Below are positions 14,311 through 18,579 of a DNA stretch of 18,579 bases, in pieces; within the stretch, counting starts at the first letter, position 1; every line of letters starts with the position of its first letter. The notes beneath the pieces were generated by a model. The model searched no databases. It was not told where the DNA came from and was given only the letters and a program-made list of their open reading frames with translations. This DNA is from an uncultured Ruminococcus sp. (GTDB lineage: Bacteria > Bacillota > Clostridia > Oscillospirales > Ruminococcaceae). The position numbers and the translations under genes were made by a program. The stretch is taken from contig CADBQZ010000015.1 in the NCBI GenBank assembly GCA_902796865.1, positions 1-18,579 on the forward strand. The letters run 5' to 3'.

Positions 14311-17300
14311 AAACTTTAAACAATTATTTTAAAAAAACGGCATTGCGTTTTATGTCGGCAATACTTGCAACGTCCATGCTTACCTGTACATTTGCCGGAG
14401 AGGCTGTTCATGCTGAGCCGGAAACGGAAGCACCTTCTGAAACATCAGCACAGACTATTGACGGAGAGCCGGTCGGAGCCAACGACGGTATAAAGGTCAA
14501 TGAGAATGGCAGCGAAAAAGATTTTGATACAGATGCTGAGTGGGAAGAAGATGATATAACCGGAAGCGATGAACCGACGATAAAGGTTTCTTCTTCTTCA
14601 GCGGAAGTTGTAAGTGCATCAGAAGAAAATCTGTATACTCTTACGATAGCTACAGGTATGCAGGACGGAAGCTCTGTCGAATATATCGTAGTGCGCTATA
14701 ATGATGCAAACGGCGCTGCACAGTCGAAATATATTTTCCCTAAAACTCATTCACTTCAGGCAAGTTATGATTATGTAAAAGATAAGTATAAAAGTTCAGA
14801 AGAAGATAAGCAAAGGGACAATGTGTTAAGTGGTCTGGGTTATGAAAAAAAATCACCGGAAGCGCCTAAAGCCCTTTCGTCATGGTCTATAGATGAGTAC
14901 CTTTTTACTACTGAATCGGAGATAAGCTCAGTAAACGGAATGGAAGCGTTTATGTCGAACGGTTCATGGACTATACAGGGTATGACCGTAAGCAAGGTCA
15001 CAGCTATAGACGGCTTCGGAGAATATGGATTTTTCTCCGGAAAGTATTTCTATAATTTCCAGAAGACTCGTATATGTGAATTTTACAGCAAGAAAAACGG
15101 AGCGAATACAATACCGGCGAAAGGCGATAACCTTATAAACGTCGGCGGAAGCAATTCTATATATTTCGGACTTCGTTCTGTAAAGGACGATCCGAATAAA
15201 GAAAACTGGCCTAAGAGATCTGAATACACATTCCGTATGGATCTGACTGATACTCTTGAAGGCGGTCTTGAGACACTTCTTCGTACTGATCCTTCTGACA
15301 GTTCACCGTCATCGGGTCCTATAGCGGAAGATATTGCGGTAGAGCTTGAGTATAAAGATATAAACGGCTGGACACGAAATGTAACACTTCCTGTGCTTCT
15401 GTCGGTAATAGGACAGTATTTGTATGACAGGCAAAATAATAAAGACCTCAGTCCTGTCAGAACTATAGGTCTTGCACAGCGTGGAGATACTCTTGCGTTT
15501 AACGGATATCTTCCGGATTTTGAATCTCTTATATCTACAAAGATATTTGTTGGTGAGTCGGCAAGAAATGCACTATATGAATCCGGCGGATTCAAGTGGA
15601 CACGTCAGAATCAAACTGCTTTAGGAAGAAAACTTGATTATGATCCAATTTCGATTTCAGGTGTTTCGATATACAAAGGCAAATGTATAATGTCAAATAC
15701 ACCTGATGGAAAGTCATCTTCAGGTGATATACTTCCAAGTTACAGTTATACTTTTGATTATGAATCAAAAGATCCTATGATGTATTTTACTACGACCAAA
15801 CAGGATGGAGTAAAGATAAATCCCGGAACGTCAGACAGCTTCAATCTTGAACCTTATAAGAGCGGTTCACCGCTTATCGGAGCGCAGAACAATACCGAGT
15901 ATATGTTAAGGCTTAAAACTGACGATATAAAGGGAGCGGAGACATCGGGAAATATCAAAGCTAAGATAAATTATCGTAATGTATCAGGTGATAAGCTTTC
16001 GACACCTATATATGATGTAAAAAATGAAGTGCTGAATTATCTTGGATACTGGCCTACGTCGGAAGATAATAATGCAAATTTCGGTTATATCAATGCTGTA
16101 AAACCCGGAAATTTTGTAGAATTTCCTGTAACGCTTGACGGATTATCGACCATAACAGGTGTTGAGATCTCTCTTGACGGTGCGGCAAGCAGTGAAGACG
16201 AGTGGCAGTTAAAGAGTATTTCTCTTACTATAGTAGACAATCTCAGTAAGGTAAGAGTTTATGGACAGCAATTAGATGCTGGGGGCGAAAGCTCAGGATA
16301 CAGGATAATAAGGGCTATGGAACGAACAGTTATCCCACCGTTCCCGATAGACCTTAAAAAGCATAAGCTTTTTGCTTCTGGTGATTCATATCTGTTCTCG
16401 ACAGAGACAGGTTCATCAACGTCAACAGGCGGGGTAAATTATAATGATCTTCGTTATTCGATGACATATGAACAGACACAGTATAATCTTGGCTTTGTTA
16501 AAAGACTAAAAACCTATGATGTAACTGTTAAAGTTGCCGATGATTCAACATCGAAGAATGTAAACGGTGATGCAGGTTCTAAAAACCAGTTCTACTTCCA
16601 GCTTGAGTTCAAAAACGGAAAGAGCGGATTTGTTCTTGCTAATCAGCAGCTCACTGCCGACGGATTCAGATCCGGTCAGAAGGAAAACTTTGCTGTATCA
16701 GTAAACCGTGATTATAACGATCTTAAACGTGTAAGAATAATCCCTGAAGACCTTTCAAGTGACAGTGATGTATTTGATAAGCTTAATATTGAGAATATAA
16801 CAGTCACAGAACGTACCACCGGTGGTTCAGCCGTTCAGTATATCATTGATAAGGTAGGCTGGATAGACATTGATTACCATGACAGTGCTGCACAAGGCTC
16901 TATCAAGGGTCAGGAGGGAAGAACTTTAGAAGCTATCTCTCATAAATTCAATGTTTCTTCCAAGAAAAATGTTATCAACCTTCTTTGTGAAGTTTCAACA
17001 GAACCATGGGATACAGATTTTTTACAGGTACACGGAAGCATAGCTTGTGATCTCAGATACATTGACACAAGCGGTCAGCCGCAGACTATCAGTTTTGATG
17101 TCGTTGAACGAATGGCTGATTACATGAAAAAGACTCCGAAAACGTATGAAGCTGCAAGTGATGGAAGCAATCAGGCACTGTATAATAATATGGGTGCACT
17201 GTCCGATCCGGATTGGATGCTAAGACCTAATCATACAGACAGATTCATACTGCCTCCGCTTGCGGATGTTGAAAGCATAAAGGGAATGACACTTTATGCG

Positions 17301-18579
17301 GTCAGCAGAAATAATAAGCCCGCAAAGTGGGTAATAAGCGGTATTTCAATCTCAAGAATAATTTCTGACAGCGGTACTGTTGAGCTTACAAAAAATGAAG
17401 AATACTACAGAAAGATGCAGACAGAATCGCTTTGTCAGATGGTCATGAATTCAAAACAGGTAGAACTTTATCTGCCGGCAGGATCGCCTGAACCGTTAGA
17501 AGTAGAGTTCTCTGATAATATGATAGAGTGGTCAGAAAATGCTGCATGGATCTCTTCAGTAACAAGACTTCCTGATTCCGAAAACGATACTCTTGATATT
17601 TACATATATCCGGAAGCAACTTCCAGGGATATAGCAGATGTCAATGCAAGTGTTGCAGTACAGTATACACTTCCGTTCTCACAGGTAATGCAGGCTAAGG
17701 AGAGCACTCTCCAGACATTAAACAGCGGAACAGAAGATGCAGTATTCGTTTGCAAGGGATTGTCTGTAAACGGAATGCAGAACTTATGCGAAATGGGACT
17801 GCGTTGCAGGAATTCAAGTATACTGTTCAATCATGCGATAGTACAGCAGATAAGAGACGATGTAGTTGTCAAGACGTATGATTTCAATTTCGGCGATGCG
17901 TCAGCGCTTTTGGGACTTTCAGCAAAACCAAAAGATTCTACAGTAGTTCATGAACCTAAAAAACAGGTACTTATGCTTTCATTCGGTACTGAAACAGAGG
18001 ATATAACATTATTCCCTGAACAGAATGATATAGCAGTATCACTGAAATACCGTTCAACGATCGACGACGGTGAATACGAGTTCTATACGCCTTATGTATA
18101 TTTCACTGATGTGGGTATTGAAAGGATCACAAAGGGTCTTATGGCTGAAATACCTATAGAAACATCTTATGTAGGTGAGATAACCGGATATCGTATAGTT
18201 TCATTCGGTAATATAAAGGCTAATATAGAAGGTGCTCTTGCTATAAATTACGATTATAAGGAAAAGAAGACTGACGAAAAAACAGGCGAAGTTGTTTATT
18301 CGGGAGAAAAACGTGAGAGCTGCACAAGCTTTGACGAAAGCTTTACACTTAAAAATGCTATAATCGAATTGGATGCAACAGCAAAAGGCATGAAGGGCGA
18401 AGGATCACTTACACCGCTCGATCTTATAATCAATACTGGCAGCGCTGTGGAAGGTAAGGAAAGCGGTACTGATACAGCTGTAAGAATGACGTTTGCATAT
18501 ACGAATCATTCGGGTACAGTAATTGAACCGCCGTTCACAGTAAACGATATCAGAAATTATATCCAGCCTAACAAAAAGA
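14307..18579 (+). CDS. Very large secreted modular protein (3' end outside the window)
   Basis: The frame stays open from ATG 14307 to the end of the window: at least 1424 residues with no stop. It begins with a signal peptide (LNNYFKKTALRFMSAILATS, probable cleavage at VHA-EP), then a Thr/Glu/Ser-rich linker (EPETEAPSETSAQTIDGEP). The rest is beta-rich. Residues about 737-834 look like a PLAT/LH2 beta-sandwich: YDVTVKVADD, FYFQLEFKNGKSG, FRSGQKENFAVSV, DLKRVRIIPED. Related units open with a Y-D-x-x-G strand: VRYNDANG (about 127), LEYKDING (347), INYRNVSG (554), LRYIDTSG (916) and FAYTNHSG (near 1400, cut by the edge); the first four close with WxIxGIxI-like strands. No catalytic motif is seen. 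Translation is coupled to the STAS gene (ATGA). It may be the large extracellular component seen in Gram-positive conjugative elements (Mbov_0398-like position), but the role is inferred. Confidence 0.8.
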   Translation, partial: MKTLNNYFKKTALRFMSAILATSMLTCTFAGEAVHAEPETEAPSETSAQTIDGEPVGANDGIKVNENGSEKDFDTDAEWEEDDITGSDEPTIKVSSSSAEVVSASEENLYTLTIATGMQDGSSVEYIVVRYNDANGAAQSKYIFPKTHSLQASYDYVKDKYKSSEEDKQRDNVLSGLGYEKKSPEAPKALSSWSIDEYLFTTESEISSVNGMEAFMSNGSWTIQGMTVSKVTAIDGFGEYGFFSGKYFYNFQKTRICEFYSKKNGANTIPAKGDNLINVGGSNSIYFGLRSVKDDPNKENWPKRSEYTFRMDLTDTLEGGLETLLRTDPSDSSPSSGPIAEDIAVELEYKDINGWTRNVTLPVLLSVIGQYLYDRQNNKDLSPVRTIGLAQRGDTLAFNGYLPDFESLISTKIFVGESARNALYESGGFKWTRQNQTALGRKLDYDPISISGVSIYKGKCIMSNTPDGKSSSGDILPSYSYTFDYESKDPMMYFTTTKQDGVKINPGTSDSFNLEPYKSGSPLIGAQNNTEYMLRLKTDDIKGAETSGNIKAKINYRNVSGDKLSTPIYDVKNEVLNYLGYWPTSEDNNANFGYINAVKPGNFVEFPVTLDGLSTITGVEISLDGAASSEDEWQLKSISLTIVDNLSKVRVYGQQLDAGGESSGYRIIRAMERTVIPPFPIDLKKHKLFASGDSYLFSTETGSSTSTGGVNYNDLRYSMTYEQTQYNLGFVKRLKTYDVTVKVADDSTSKNVNGDAGSKNQFYFQLEFKNGKSGFVLANQQLTADGFRSGQKENFAVSVNRDYNDLKRVRIIPEDLSSDSDVFDKLNIENITVTERTTGGSAVQYIIDKVGWIDIDYHDSAAQGSIKGQEGRTLEAISHKFNVSSKKNVINLLCEVSTEPWDTDFLQVHGSIACDLRYIDTSGQPQTISFDVVERMADYMKKTPKTYEAASDGSNQALYNNMGALSDPDWMLRPNHTDRFILPPLADVESIKGMTLYAVSRNNKPAKWVISGISISRIISDSGTVELTKNEEYYRKMQTESLCQMVMNSKQVELYLPAGSPEPLEVEFSDNMIEWSENAAWISSVTRLPDSENDTLDIYIYPEATSRDIADVNASVAVQYTLPFSQVMQAKESTLQTLNSGTEDAVFVCKGLSVNGMQNLCEMGLRCRNSSILFNHAIVQQIRDDVVVKTYDFNFGDASALLGLSAKPKDSTVVHEPKKQVLMLSFGTETEDITLFPEQNDIAVSLKYRSTIDDGEYEFYTPYVYFTDVGIERITKGLMAEIPIETSYVGEITGYRIVSFGNIKANIEGALAINYDYKEKKTDEKTGEVVYSGEKRESCTSFDESFTLKNAIIELDATAKGMKGEGSLTPLDLIINTGSAVEGKESGTDTAVRMTFAYTNHSGTVIEPPFTVNDIRNYIQPNKK

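Noticed and set aside
15083..15595. 170-codon minus-strand frame inside the large secreted protein
   Set aside because: It lies wholly antisense to a better supported frame and has Ser/Arg/Pro-rich shadow composition.

Overview
The window looks like chromosomal or integrated-element DNA from an anaerobic gut Firmicute, most likely a Ruminococcus-like member of the Oscillospiraceae. This rests on AT-leaning coding sequence, codon style (CTT, AGA, GGA, ATA), strong GGAGG ribosome binding sites, and a Gram-positive type IV secretion (T4SS) gene set. Taxonomy is inference; no rRNA or marker gene is present.

Left edge (1-951). The 3' end of an unrecognised gene runs to 192. A convergent, minus-strand gene (322-573) encodes a small CxxC heavy-metal-binding (HMA/CopZ-like) protein. 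It has a consensus TTGACA-N17-TATAAT promoter with a near-perfect 16-bp palindrome on the start of its transcript, so metal-responsive repression is likely. The 378-bp divergent spacer also holds a promoter for the rightward operon and an A/T-rich hairpin in its 5' leader.

Main operon (952-18579, all plus strand, mostly overlapping or tightly spaced, runs off the right edge). In order: ECF-type sigma factor; 74-aa small protein in the usual anti-sigma position; VirB2/TrbC-like pilin with signal peptide; 595-aa secreted protein with a beta-helix-like segment; VirD4/TraG-type coupling ATPase; Ig-like single-pass membrane protein; VirB6/TrbL-like polytopic protein with a long repeat-rich hydrophilic tail; PrgI(VirB3-like)-VirB4 protein interrupted by one in-frame TAA; STAS-domain anti-sigma-factor antagonist; and a secreted protein of at least 1424 residues built from recurring PLAT-like or related beta-sandwich modules.

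How it may work together. VirB2, VirB3, VirB4, VirB6 and VirD4 equivalents form the core of a Gram-positive T4SS. The order pilin, VirB6, VirB4, large protein resembles Firmicute and mycoplasma integrative conjugative elements. No relaxase, integrase, att site or lysozyme-like hydrolase is visible here, so conjugation, protein secretion and surface display all remain open. The unusual parts are three large exported proteins woven into the secretion genes, and two sigma-type regulators (ECF at the head, STAS near the end) in the same transcription unit. The most striking single observation is the in-frame TAA at 11492-11494: reading frame and family homology continue on both sides, so VirB4 is either broken by one substitution, split into two polypeptides, or read through.
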